DNA from: Blastococcus_B deserti
Lineage (GTDB): Bacteria > Actinomycetota > Actinomycetes > Mycobacteriales > Geodermatophilaceae
Length of the DNA stretch: 64,000 nt
Assembly (NCBI RefSeq): GCF_042682525.1
Contig: NZ_JBHUHP010000009.1
Span: 496,001-560,000 of the forward strand
Direction of reading: 5' to 3'
Shown: positions 9,067 through 17,464 of the stretch, in pieces
How the letters are laid out: every line of letters starts with the position of its first letter
Position numbering within the stretch: position 1 is the first letter of the stretch
Translations under genes and position numbers: made by a program
Notes under the pieces: generated by a model
Databases searched by the model: none
Seen by the model: the letters and a program-made list of their open reading frames with translations, nothing else
What the model was told of the DNA's origin: nothing

Positions 9067-9085
9067 GGAACCCCTAGGACAAGGG
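9067..9085. promoter_or_regulatory. Candidate operator between LuxR gene and oxidase gene
   Basis: GGAACCCCTAGGACAAGGG lies in the 116-nt divergent gap. The same GGAACCCC...GGG arrangement occurs in the gap next to the paralogous regulator (11696-11715). No binding data are available; the shared motif is the only evidence. Confidence 0.35.
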
Positions 9086-9151
9086 ATGGTGCGGCCACGC
9101 CGTGCGCCTCGATCGTCGGTGCGACCCACACCGACGACCGAGGAGACCGCC

Positions 9152-10522
9152 ATGACTCTGCTGGCCCCGCCACCCTTCGCCGGAACGCTGCTGACCCCGG
9201 CGTCCCCCGGCTACGACGACGCGCGCCGCGTCTGGAACGGCGCCGTCGACCGCCGGCCGGCCTTCATCGCCCGGTGCCGCTCGGCGGACGACGTCGTCGC
9301 CGCCCTGGACCTGGCCCGGCGCCACGACCTCGCCGTGGCCGTCCGCGGCGGTGGGCACAGCATCCCGGGCTGGTCGGTCGTCGACGGCGGGCTCGTCGTC
9401 GACCTGACGGAGATGAAGGAGGTGCGGATCGATCCGGCGTCGCGGACGGCGCGCGTCCAGCCGGGCGTCACCTGGGGGGAGTTCGACGCCGCCGCCCAGC
9501 AGCACGGCCTCGCGACCCCCGGCGGCGAGATCTCGCACACCGGCGTCGCGGGGCTGACCCTGGGTGGTGGCATCGGCTGGCTCAGTCGCATGCACGGCCT
9601 GGCGTGCGACAACCTGCTCGGCGTCGAGCTGGTCACCGCGGACGGCGAGATCCGCCACGTCGACGACACGACCGACCCGGACCTGATGTGGGGGCTCCGC
9701 GGCGGCGGCGGCAACTTCGGGGTCGTCACCTCGTTCAGCTACCGGCTGCACCCGGTCGGCCCGGTGCCCGGGGGAGCGGTGTTCTTCCCGGGCGAGCGTG
9801 CCCGGGACGTGCTGCGGCTCTATCGCGACCTCGGCGCCGCTGCACCGCGCGAGCTGTCGCTCGTCGCGGTGCAGGTGACGGCACCTCCGGCGCCGTTCGT
9901 GCCGGAGGAGTTCCGGGGGCGGCCGCTGGCCGGTCTGTCCGCTGCCTGGTTCGGCGACCCGGACGACGGCGAGCGCATGCTGGCGCCGGTGCAGACCGCG
10001 CTCGGCCGGCCGGTGATCGACCTGCTCGGTGTGCTGCCCTACTGCGCGCTGCAGCAGTCGGTCGACGCCAGCGCGCCGTGGGGGATGCGCTCGTACGTCA
10101 AGAGCGACTTCCTCGACGAGCTCGACGACGCTGCCCTGGACGCGCTCGCCGACCACGCGGCGCGGCGCAGCCACCCGATGTCCCACGTCCTGGTCCGGCG
10201 GCTGGGTGGGGCGATCGCGGACGTGCCCGCGGACGGGACCGCCTTCGCCCACCGGCAGGCCGCGCACATGACCACGATCGTCGGCGCGTGGGATGCCGGA
10301 GCCGACCCGGCGCCCGAGATCGCGTGGGCACGGGCGACGTGGACCGCGACCCGGCGGCTCGCACGCGGCACGTACGTGAACCACCTGGAGAACGAGGGAA
10401 CGGCGCGGGTCCGCGAGGCGTACCCGGCGGCGACCTTCGAGCGGCTGACGGCCCTGAAGACCCGTCTCGATCCGGCCAACGTCTTCCGGCACAACCACAA
10501 CGTCCCGCCCTCGGTCGGCTGA
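9152..10522 (+). CDS. FAD-linked oxidase (FAD_binding_4 / BBE family)
   Basis: The 456-residue flavoprotein has an N-terminal PCMH-type FAD domain. AVRGGGHSIPG carries His69, the residue that is covalently linked to FAD in this family. LTLGGGIGWLSRMHGL and WGLRGGGGNFGVVTSF follow, and a BBE C-terminal segment with NVFRHNHNV ends the protein. The cysteine of bicovalent members is not in its usual place, so it resembles mono-covalent enzymes such as 6-hydroxy-D-nicotine oxidase. The ATG at 9152 follows GAGGAGACC. The substrate is unknown. Confidence 0.85.
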   Translation: MTLLAPPPFAGTLLTPASPGYDDARRVWNGAVDRRPAFIARCRSADDVVAALDLARRHDLAVAVRGGGHSIPGWSVVDGGLVVDLTEMKEVRIDPASRTARVQPGVTWGEFDAAAQQHGLATPGGEISHTGVAGLTLGGGIGWLSRMHGLACDNLLGVELVTADGEIRHVDDTTDPDLMWGLRGGGGNFGVVTSFSYRLHPVGPVPGGAVFFPGERARDVLRLYRDLGAAAPRELSLVAVQVTAPPAPFVPEEFRGRPLAGLSAAWFGDPDDGERMLAPVQTALGRPVIDLLGVLPYCALQQSVDASAPWGMRSYVKSDFLDELDDAALDALADHAARRSHPMSHVLVRRLGGAIADVPADGTAFAHRQAAHMTTIVGAWDAGADPAPEIAWARATWTATRRLARGTYVNHLENEGTARVREAYPAATFERLTALKTRLDPANVFRHNHNVPPSVG

Positions 10523-10533
10523 CGTCGTCGCCT

Positions 10534-10557
10534 CGCGCCGGCGGCTCACCCGGCGCG
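10534..10557. terminator. Bidirectional hairpin between convergent genes
   Basis: An 8-bp perfect inverted repeat (CGCGCCGG at 10534-10541, CCGGCGCG at 10550-10557) lies between the oxidase stop and the last codons of the convergent LuxR gene. Confidence 0.5.
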
Positions 10558-11664
10558 GTCGTCGAACCAGCCCGACGGCGCGAGCGACGAGCCGAGCCTG
10601 GGCGCGTACTGGTCGAGGAAGACCCGGGAGGTCAGCTCCCGGCGGTTGCGCACGCCTGCCTTGTCGAAGATCGACGTGAGGTGCTCCTGCACGGTGTAGG
10701 GGGACAGGTGCAGCCGCCGGCCGATCTCCCGGGTGTCCGCTCCACGCAGCGCATGCCCGACGATGTCGCGCTCTCGCGGCGTCAACCCGAAGGCGGCGAC
10801 GACCAGGGGAGCGATGTCCGGGGGACGCGCCTCCTCCAGCGTGACGATGACGTCCCGTCCCGTCCGGGTGCGATCTGCCAACGGGGCCGCGTCCCCCACC
10901 AGGAACTGGCCGGACGGCGTCCGCACGCGCAGCCGGGGCGGGATCGCCCTCCGCCCGTCGGCGTACGCGCGGGCCGCGGCGACGAGCGACAGCAGTGGGA
11001 GGGGGAGACCCCGCGCCGGATCGCCGCCGAGCTCACCCAACCGCTGCTCCCCGGCGGGCGTGATCTGGGAGAGCCGGCCATCGGCGCCGACGACGAGGAC
11101 GGCCGGTCCGGTGGTGTCCGACGTCTGCGGTTCCACCGAGGCCACGAGCCCCGCGCGCAGCCCCGAGACGACGGTGGGCGAGAGCCGGGCGACGAAGTCC
11201 GCCTCCGCCGGGTTGAAGCCGCTGACACCGGCAGGCCGGAAGATCGCCAGGAGTCCCCAGGTGTCCCCACGGAGGCGGAACACCGCCCGCAGCTCGTGCG
11301 CCTGGCCGAAGTGCGGCACCAGGAGCTCGCGCCAGCGCGCGCTGACTTCCGGTCTGCCGTCGGTGTCCAGGTGGAGCACGCCCACCGGGTCGGGGCGCCG
11401 GGCGATCTCCTGGAACAGGTTGACGTCGTCGACCTCGTACTCGAAGCGCGCGACCTCCCGGTCGAGGTGGTCGGGCAGGTTCACCTTGAACGTCCTGGTG
11501 ACCAGTCCGGTGGCGGGATCGGTGGTGGCGAGGCAGCCGATCTCGTGCGGAACGGCGCGCCCCAGGAGTTCGAGGAACCCGTGGGCGTACCCGTCGAGGT
11601 CGAGCCCGGCCGTCGCGAGGGCGCCGAGGCGGGCGCGGACGTCGTCGGTGCGGATCGTGCGCAC
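10546..11664 (-). CDS. LuxR-family one-component transcriptional regulator (second paralogue)
   Basis: The 372-residue protein has a GAF-like sensor half and a C-terminal LuxR domain (LTPRERDIVGHALRGADTRE, then LSPYTVQEHLTSIFDKAG). The GTG at 11664 is the most plausible start, because upstream in-frame sequence runs into the operator-like repeats. It is divergent from a 111-residue conserved protein, repeating the arrangement of its paralogue 2 kb away. It ends convergently with the oxidase gene. Confidence 0.78.
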   Translation of the reverse strand: MRTIRTDDVRARLGALATAGLDLDGYAHGFLELLGRAVPHEIGCLATTDPATGLVTRTFKVNLPDHLDREVARFEYEVDDVNLFQEIARRPDPVGVLHLDTDGRPEVSARWRELLVPHFGQAHELRAVFRLRGDTWGLLAIFRPAGVSGFNPAEADFVARLSPTVVSGLRAGLVASVEPQTSDTTGPAVLVVGADGRLSQITPAGEQRLGELGGDPARGLPLPLLSLVAAARAYADGRRAIPPRLRVRTPSGQFLVGDAAPLADRTRTGRDVIVTLEEARPPDIAPLVVAAFGLTPRERDIVGHALRGADTREIGRRLHLSPYTVQEHLTSIFDKAGVRNRRELTSRVFLDQYAPRLGSSLAPSGWFDDRAG

Positions 11665-11695
11665 GCGACCATGCTCGCGCCGCGCCGGCCCGGCC

Positions 11696-11750
11696 GGAAC
11701 CCCAGAACCCTGGGGGATGCGACCCCCGGTTCTGGGGGCCGCGGTTCCCC
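11696..11750. promoter_or_regulatory. Inverted operator-like repeats in a divergent promoter
   Basis: GGAACCCCAGAACCCTGGGG (11696-11715) is followed by a mirrored copy (CCCCGGTTCTGGGG, then CGGTTCC). The arms CCCCAGAACC and GGTTCTGGGG are perfect 10-bp complements. The location, between a LuxR regulator and its divergent neighbour, suggests an operator. A purely structural hairpin is the alternative. Confidence 0.45.
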
Positions 11751-11888
11751 GGTGCGCAGGGATGGGCAGCACGCCGCGGACGACGTCTGCTGGAACCGGA
11801 ACGGCCGATGGACCCGGTGGCCGACGGCGACCGGAGCCGTTCCGCCCACCCCGGCGCATCGGCGCCGGGCGGTCGGAAGGAGAGCGGA

Positions 11889-12224
11889 ATGAGGATCTAC
11901 GTCGAGCAGTGGAGGCCGACGCCGGCCTGGCTGGAGCTCGACAGCGAGCAGCGCGGCAAGTTCATGGCGCAGGTGGGGCCGGACCTCCAGGGAGTGCTGG
12001 AGCAGGGGGCCGAGATCCTCGCCCTCGGCGCGGCCGACCCGACGACGGCGCACCACGTCGGAAAGGACTACTTCGCGGTCTGGAGCTTCCCGAGCCTGGA
12101 GCTGGCGCGGGAGTTCGAGCGAGGGATCGAGGCGGCCGGCTGGTACGACTACTTCGAGCAGGTCAACCTCGGCGGGCAGGCCATCCCGTTCGAGGCTCTC
12201 GTCGAGCGGCTCGTCGAGGCCTGA
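11889..12224 (+). CDS. Conserved hypothetical protein, 111 residues
   Basis: A small soluble acidic protein starting MRIYVEQWRPTPAW and containing LGAADPTTAHHVGKDYF and VWSFPSLELAREFE. The fold looks like a ferredoxin-like/dimeric alpha-beta barrel, as in YCII- or EthD-like proteins, but I cannot name a family. The ATG follows GGAAGGAGAGCGGA, a good ribosome-binding site. It is divergent from the second LuxR regulator and is its probable target. Confidence 0.7.
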   Translation: MRIYVEQWRPTPAWLELDSEQRGKFMAQVGPDLQGVLEQGAEILALGAADPTTAHHVGKDYFAVWSFPSLELAREFERGIEAAGWYDYFEQVNLGGQAIPFEALVERLVEA

Positions 12225-12256
12225 CGCCGGCAGACCCTCGGCCGAGCACCGTCCTT

Positions 12257-12291
12257 GCACCGGCCGGTCGCCCCGCCGGAACGGTCGGTGC
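12257..12291. terminator. Hairpin between convergent genes
   Basis: The inverted repeat GCACCGGCCGGTC (12257-12269) pairs with GAACGGTCGGTGC (12279-12291), 11 of 13 positions. It lies between the 111-residue protein gene and the convergent cupin gene and is likely bidirectional. Confidence 0.5.
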
Positions 12292-12311
12292 GGGACGTGC
12301 TCGCGGCGCGG

Positions 12312-12671
12312 TCAGGCGAGCCGGCGCTGCGCGGTCAGCTCGCTGGGGGTGTCCCCGGTGTTGACCGTCGCGCTCGGCTCGACCAGGAGCACCTGGGCGC
12401 CGTCCGGTGAGCACGGCTGGTGCGGCGTGCCCCTGGGCACGACGCAGAGCTGACCGGGCCCGAGGGTGACGTCGCCGTCGTCCATCCGGATGGTCAGCGA
12501 CCCGGAGAGCACGAGGAACACCTCGTCGGTCTCCGGGTGGCTGTGCCGGGTGAACTCACCCTTGGTGTGCACCACCCGCAGGTCGTAGTCGTTCAGGACG
12601 GCGACGGTCCGGGGCTGCCAGGGCTGATCGATCTGCGCGAGGACTGCGGCGAGGTCGACGGGTGCGGGCAT
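12312..12671 (-). CDS. Cupin domain protein
   Basis: The 119-residue single-domain cupin has metal-binding motif 1 GEFTRHSHPETDEVFLVLSG and motif 2 GPGQLCVVPRGTPHQ. The histidines and glutamate of motif 1 are intact, so a metal ion is likely. The ATG at 12671 is used. The gene is 10 nt downstream of the SGNH hydrolase on the same strand, so the two are probably co-transcribed. The substrate is unknown. Confidence 0.82.
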   Translation of the reverse strand: MPAPVDLAAVLAQIDQPWQPRTVAVLNDYDLRVVHTKGEFTRHSHPETDEVFLVLSGSLTIRMDDGDVTLGPGQLCVVPRGTPHQPCSPDGAQVLLVEPSATVNTGDTPSELTAQRRLA

Positions 12672-12681
12672 GCCGCCATCC

Positions 12682-13314
12682 TCATCGGCGGGCAGACGCG
12701 GCACCAGAGCGTTCCGCCAGCTCGTGGAGCCAGGCTGCGAACATCGGGTCGATCAGGGAGCTCAGCCGGTCGTAGCCGCGCTCGGACGGATGGGCGCCGT
12801 CCCCCGAGGCGACGTCGGTCAGCCACTCGGCGTCGTCCAGGCCGGCGGCGACCTCGACGTAGGGGACTCCCGAGTCGGCGGACCACCCTCTCATCGCCGC
12901 CGACAGTTCGACGATGCGCCGGTTCTGCTCCGGATCGTCGACCAGCGTGGGCCCGACGACCAGCAGCGGCCATCCGTCGGCCTCGGCCCGCTCCGCGATC
13001 CGCCCCAGCGCGGCCACCGTGTCGAACTCAGCGACCCGCCGCTGTCCCTCGTCCACGGTGGTGTCGTTGACCCCGAACGACACCACCACACCGTGCACCG
13101 CGCCGCCACGGAACCGGGGCTCGGCCTCGCGCCGCCACCGGGCCTCGACCTCCGGCCCGGTCTCGCCGCGCACGCCGAGGTTGTAGCCGGTGAGGTCCGC
13201 GCCGGCCCGTCGGGCCGCGGCGACGACGCGGCCGACCCAGCCCAGGGCGGCGTCGTCCCCGACGCCGGCGGTCAGGGAGTCGCCGAAGAAGCAGACGCGG
13301 ACGTCGGGCGGCAT
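12682..13314 (-). CDS. GDSL/SGNH-family lipase or esterase
   Basis: The 210-residue hydrolase has block I FFGDSLTAGVGDD (nucleophile Ser), the block II glycine (LGVRGETGPE), block III SFGVNDTT and the C-terminal catalytic pair DGAHPSERGYD. No signal peptide is seen, so it is probably cytoplasmic. The ATG at 13314 is preferred over a TTG three codons upstream. It heads a two-gene unit with the cupin gene. Confidence 0.85.
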   Translation of the reverse strand: MPPDVRVCFFGDSLTAGVGDDAALGWVGRVVAAARRAGADLTGYNLGVRGETGPEVEARWRREAEPRFRGGAVHGVVVSFGVNDTTVDEGQRRVAEFDTVAALGRIAERAEADGWPLLVVGPTLVDDPEQNRRIVELSAAMRGWSADSGVPYVEVAAGLDDAEWLTDVASGDGAHPSERGYDRLSSLIDPMFAAWLHELAERSGAASARR

Positions 13315-13377
13315 GCGGGGCAACCTATCGGCGACGCGTGGCGGCCGGGCGGTTCACGACGCCTAGGCTGGACTCCC

Positions 13378-14451
13378 GTGAGCCTCACCATCGGGATCGT
13401 CGGTTTGCCCAACGTCGGCAAGTCGACGCTCTTCAACGCCCTGACCAAGAACGACGTGCTGGCCGCGAACTACCCGTTCGCGACCATCGAGCCCAACGTC
13501 GGCGTGGTGGGTGTGCCCGACCCGCGGCTGGACGAGCTCGCGGAGATCTTCGGCTCGCAGAAGATCATCCCGGCGACGGTGTCCTTCGTCGACATCGCCG
13601 GCATCGTCCGGGGTGCCAGCGAGGGGCAGGGCCTGGGCAACAAGTTCCTGGCCAACATCCGCGAGAGCGACGCCATCTGCCAGGTGATCCGTGTCTTCAC
13701 CGACCCCGACGTCGTGCACGTCGAGGGCAAGGTCAGCCCGGCCGACGACATCGAGACCATCAACACCGAGCTGATCCTGGCCGACCTGCAGACGCTGGAG
13801 AAGGCGATCCCGCGGCTGGAGAAGGAGGCGAAGAAGGACAAGGAGCGCGCCGCCCTGCTCGCCGCCGCCCAGGAGGCGCAGAAGGTGCTCGACGGCGGCC
13901 AGACGTTGTTCGCGGCCGGGGTCGACCGCGAGGCGCTGCGCGAGCTGACCCTGCTCACGACCAAGCCGTTCCTCTACGTGTTCAACGTCGACGAGGAGGA
14001 GCTCGCCAACGAGGAGCTGATCGCCGAGCTGCGCGGACTCGTCGCGCCCGCCGAAGCGATCCTCATGGACGCCAAGATCGAGTCCGAGCTGGCGGAGCTG
14101 CCGGCCGAGGAGGCCGCCGAGCTGCTGGCCGGCATCGGCCAGGAGGAGCCCGGGCTCGACCAGCTGGCCCGCGTCGGGTTCGCGACCCTCGGCCTGCAGA
14201 CGTACCTGACCGCCGGCCCGAAGGAGGCGCGCGCCTGGACGATCCCCATCGGCGCCACCGCCCCGCAGGCCGCCGGGGTCATCCACACCGACTTCCAGCG
14301 CGGCTTCATCAAGGCCGAGATCGTCTCCTTCGACCAGCTGGTCGAGGCCGGCTCCATGGCCGAGGCCAAGGCCCGGGGCTGGGTGCGCATGGAGGGCAAG
14401 GACTACGTCATGCAGGACGGCGACGTCGTGGAGTTCCGCTTCAACGTCTGA
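13378..14451 (+). CDS. ychF: Redox-/ribosome-associated GTPase YchF (Obg family)
   Basis: The 357-residue protein matches the usual YchF length. The G1 motif is GLPNVGKST near the N-terminus, G3 is DIAGIVRGASEGQGLGN, and the NKxD position is degenerate (FNVDEEE), as expected for the ATP-preferring YchF proteins. A C-terminal TGS domain follows (AWTIPIGATAPQAAGVIHTD). The GTG start lies 8 nt after TAGGCT (13364-13369), a -10-like element, so a leaderless mRNA is plausible. Confidence 0.95.
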   Translation: MSLTIGIVGLPNVGKSTLFNALTKNDVLAANYPFATIEPNVGVVGVPDPRLDELAEIFGSQKIIPATVSFVDIAGIVRGASEGQGLGNKFLANIRESDAICQVIRVFTDPDVVHVEGKVSPADDIETINTELILADLQTLEKAIPRLEKEAKKDKERAALLAAAQEAQKVLDGGQTLFAAGVDREALRELTLLTTKPFLYVFNVDEEELANEELIAELRGLVAPAEAILMDAKIESELAELPAEEAAELLAGIGQEEPGLDQLARVGFATLGLQTYLTAGPKEARAWTIPIGATAPQAAGVIHTDFQRGFIKAEIVSFDQLVEAGSMAEAKARGWVRMEGKDYVMQDGDVVEFRFNV

Positions 14452-14684
14452 CCTCCGTGGCCAGCGGCAGATTGATTCCTGATCTATGGCCAGCCGGCGG
14501 CATGGGTGCCGTGCCCATGCTCGTTCCGTTTCGGATGAGTCCGCCGTCGGCTTGCCTGGTAGCTGGCGCTGGGGGCGGTCGGCGCGGCGGCTTCGCCGGC
14601 TGATCGATGAGGTCCGGGCCCGCGTGCGGTCAAAGCTTCCGGGGTCTGTCGGGAGACTGACGCGCCCGTACGCGAAGGAGTCGC

Positions 14685-15242
14685 ATGGCCAAGCTGATCT
14701 ACTCGATGATCACCTCACTGGACGGCTACGCCGAGGCGGCGGAGGGCGACCTGGGCTTCCAGGCCGACGACGAGGAGGTGCACACCTTCATCGGCGACGT
14801 CTTCCGCCCGGTCGGCACATACCTCTACGGCCGACGGATGTACGAGACGATGGTCTACTGGGAGACCGCGCACACCGAGCCCGACCTGCCTCCGTACATG
14901 CTGCAGTACGCCCGCGACTGGCAGGCCGCCGAGAAGATCGTCTACTCCACGACGCTGGACTCGGTGTCGAGCGCGAGGACCAGGATCGAGCGGACGTTCG
15001 ACCCGGACGCGGTGCGCCGGCTCAAGGCCGAGGCTGATCACGACCTGACCGTCGACGGCCCGAACCTCGCCGCCCAGGCGATCGCCGCGGGCCTGGTGGA
15101 CGAGTACCACCTCTTCATGACGACCAGCGTTGTCGGTGGCGGCAAGCGGTTCTTCCCCGACGGCGTCCGCCTTGCTCTGGAACTGGTCGAGGAGCGTGCC
15201 TTCGCCAGCGGTTTGATCTACGCGCGCTACCGGACCCGCTGA
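14685..15242 (+). CDS. Dihydrofolate reductase family (RibD C-terminal-like) protein
   Basis: The 185-residue protein starts MAKLIYSMITSLDGYAE, with the S-L-D-G-Y motif of RibD_C/DHFR-like proteins, then YGRRMYETM and DGPNLAAQAIAAGLVDEYH. It probably reduces a small molecule using NADPH, and the physiological substrate is not known for most homologues. A clear GAAGGAG site precedes the ATG. It stands alone: the 233 nt upstream and the region downstream show nothing else recognisable. Confidence 0.85.
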   Translation: MAKLIYSMITSLDGYAEAAEGDLGFQADDEEVHTFIGDVFRPVGTYLYGRRMYETMVYWETAHTEPDLPPYMLQYARDWQAAEKIVYSTTLDSVSSARTRIERTFDPDAVRRLKAEADHDLTVDGPNLAAQAIAAGLVDEYHLFMTTSVVGGGKRFFPDGVRLALELVEERAFASGLIYARYRTR

Positions 15243-15415
15243 GCCGGGACCTGGCTTCCAGTGGGTCGGCAGCGACCGCGCGGGCGGGCGGGACTGGCTG
15301 CCGGCCGTCTACGGGGATTCGACGTCGATGGTCCGTTGACGCACGGGTGCGTTCGTCGGCGCTCGGCCAGCCATCGGTCGGAGCGTTGCGGGGAGAAGTG
15401 CGGGGGACCGCCGGG

Positions 15416-15778
15416 CTAGGGAACCGCCAGGCGTCCCCGCCGCCTCAGCGCGACGACGTAGGTCGCGAGGGCCAGCCCTATCGCGCACAGGCACGCGACG
15501 GTCTCGTAGCCCGCCGGGTAGAGGGTGCCGCGCAGGTAGTGCCCGATGAAGCTGCCCTCGTAGGGCACGGCCCCGCCCCGTTCCAGGAGCCACTTCTCCA
15601 GGGTGGTGAGCGGGCACGTGGAGCCGGTGAGCGTGACGTAGGCCGCCCAGACGGTCGCCACCATGTGCGGCCAGATCCAGGCGAACCAGCGCAGAGCCAG
15701 CAATCCGCCGAACACCATGTAGGCCAGATAGCCCATGTGCACGGCGACCACGAGACCCGCAGCGACCGACGCCAGCAC
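15416..15778 (-). CDS. DUF2784 family membrane protein
   Basis: The 120-residue protein has about three to four transmembrane helices (LASVAAGLVVAVHMGYLAYM, WIWPHMVATVWAAYVTL, VACLCAIGLALATYVVAL). The conserved CPLTTLEKWL segment is typical of DUF2784 proteins, which have no established function. A GTG start at 15778 gives the family-like N-terminus. It is divergent from the GT39-like gene, with 65 nt between them. Confidence 0.72.
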   Translation of the reverse strand: MLASVAAGLVVAVHMGYLAYMVFGGLLALRWFAWIWPHMVATVWAAYVTLTGSTCPLTTLEKWLLERGGAVPYEGSFIGHYLRGTLYPAGYETVACLCAIGLALATYVVALRRRGRLAVP

Positions 15779-15843
15779 GACGCGGACTATAGGTCCTCGC
15801 GTCGGAGCTCGTCCCGGAGCGGATCCTCGGGGTTCAATGCGGC

Positions 15844-17370
15844 GTGGCAACGCCCGCGACCGTGGACGTCGCGCCCGTCGAACCCGCCAGGAGCACGTCG
15901 TGGCGGTTCCTCGTCCTGCTCTGCGGGTTCGTGGTGCTCGTCCGCGCGACGTACGTGCCGAGGCCCTTGCGGAACGACGAGGGCGGCTACCTGCTCATCG
16001 CCAGGCAGTGGCACACCGGCGGCGAGTTCATGTACGGCGACTACTTCGTCGACCGCCCGCCCCTCCTCATGCTCATCTACAAGGTCGCGTCCCTCACCGA
16101 GTGGGACCAGGCCATCCGCGTCCTCGCCATCCCGTTCGTCCTGGTGTCCGTCCTCGCCGGCTGGCGTGCGGGCACGCTCCTCGCGGGTCCTGCCGGCGGG
16201 CGATGGGCAGCCGTGGTGGCCGCGGGGATCATGTGCTCACCGGGTCTGGCGGCGGAACAGGCGGACGGCGAGCTGTTCGGTGCCGCGCTGGTGATGGCGG
16301 CCCTCGCGCTGGGTCTGTCCGCCTGGCACGCCGACTCCCGCAGGAGCCAGCTGCGCTGGGCGGCAGCCGCCGGTGTGGTCGCTGCGGCCGCTCCGCTGAT
16401 CAAGCAGAGCCTGTTGGAAGGCCTGCTCCTCCTCGCCGGCCTCGTCGTCCTCGGGTACCGGAGCCACGGTGCGGCCCGTCGCCGCGCTGTCGGCCTCGGC
16501 GCCGCGAGCCTCCTGGGTGCGCTGATCCCGTGTGCGCTCCTCGTGCTGTGGCTGGCCGCTGCCCAGATCCCGCCGGGTGACGCATGGCACGACCTCGTCG
16601 CTTCCCGTGGGGTCGCCTTCGACGCCATCTGGTCGACCAGTCCCGACGACTCCCTCCGCAGGGCAGGCCAGCTCCTGGTCCTGGGCACGGTCACCGGTCT
16701 CCTGCCGGTCGTGGTCACCTGGCTGCTCACCGCGCGTCGCTCTCCCGGGCGGACGTCGGTCGGAGCGAGGCTGATCACCCCGCTCCTCGTGTTCGGGATC
16801 GTCGGCATCGCATCGGGTGGTGCCTACTGGCCCCCCTACCTGCTGCAGCTCGCGCCGGCGGCCGTGCTCGCCGCCGGCGCGATGGCTCCGTCGCTCACCG
16901 TTCCCGGGGCCTGGATGCGCGGCTTCAGCAGGATGGTGGCGGGCGCCGCGATCGTGGGCGCCCTGGCCTCGGGTGTGGTCCACGCGACCGTGCCGTCGGT
17001 CTGGTCCAGCCAGCGGATCGGCGAGTGGCTGGCCGGATCCAAGGCGGCGGGCGATACGGGTTTCGTGGTGTACGGCCTTCCCTCCGTCCTGGAGGCCGCG
17101 GACATGCCGTCGCCGTACCCGCACGTGTGGAGCGCGGCGATGCGCACGCTCGACCCCGAACAGCACCGGCTGCGGGCGACGCTGGCGGGGCCCGCAGCAC
17201 CGGCGTGGATCGTCCAGATCAACGGCTTCGACGCCTGGGGCATCGACGACGGGTCCAAGCTGCGCGACCTGGTCTCCCGGCGGTACCGCGTCGTCGCCGA
17301 GATCTGCGGGTACCGGGTATGGCTCCGGCAGGACGTCACGCGGGAACCGGCAGCTCCGCCACGCTGCTGA
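15844..17370 (+). CDS. Polytopic glycosyltransferase-family-39-like membrane protein
   Basis: The 508-residue integral membrane protein has roughly ten to twelve hydrophobic helices. The first loop carries RNDEGGYLLIARQW, the acidic-pair region typical of GT-C/PMT-type glycosyltransferases that use polyprenyl-phosphate sugars. FMYGDYFVDRPPLLMLIYK follows, also typical. It is therefore likely to transfer a lipid-linked sugar outside the membrane; the acceptor is unknown. The GTG start lies in the divergent gap with the DUF2784 gene. Confidence 0.75.
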   Translation: MATPATVDVAPVEPARSTSWRFLVLLCGFVVLVRATYVPRPLRNDEGGYLLIARQWHTGGEFMYGDYFVDRPPLLMLIYKVASLTEWDQAIRVLAIPFVLVSVLAGWRAGTLLAGPAGGRWAAVVAAGIMCSPGLAAEQADGELFGAALVMAALALGLSAWHADSRRSQLRWAAAAGVVAAAAPLIKQSLLEGLLLLAGLVVLGYRSHGAARRRAVGLGAASLLGALIPCALLVLWLAAAQIPPGDAWHDLVASRGVAFDAIWSTSPDDSLRRAGQLLVLGTVTGLLPVVVTWLLTARRSPGRTSVGARLITPLLVFGIVGIASGGAYWPPYLLQLAPAAVLAAGAMAPSLTVPGAWMRGFSRMVAGAAIVGALASGVVHATVPSVWSSQRIGEWLAGSKAAGDTGFVVYGLPSVLEAADMPSPYPHVWSAAMRTLDPEQHRLRATLAGPAAPAWIVQINGFDAWGIDDGSKLRDLVSRRYRVVAEICGYRVWLRQDVTREPAAPPRC

Positions 17371-17385
17371 TCGTCCCGCGGAGGC

Positions 17386-17417
17386 TGCGGCCGGCCGGCA
17401 GTCCGCGCCCGGCCGCA
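17386..17417. terminator. Hairpin between convergent genes
   Basis: A perfect 9-bp inverted repeat, TGCGGCCGG (17386-17394) with CCGGCCGCA (17409-17417), sits between the GT39-like gene and the convergent oxidoreductase gene. Confidence 0.5.
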
Positions 17418-17464
17418 CGTCGACAGATGGGGCCACCCGTTGCCGACGCCCCTCAGATGGCCGG

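Noticed and set aside
12163..12414. Minus-strand open frame between the 111-residue protein and cupin genes
   Set aside because: It overlaps both well-supported genes and the hairpin between them, with no ribosome-binding site.
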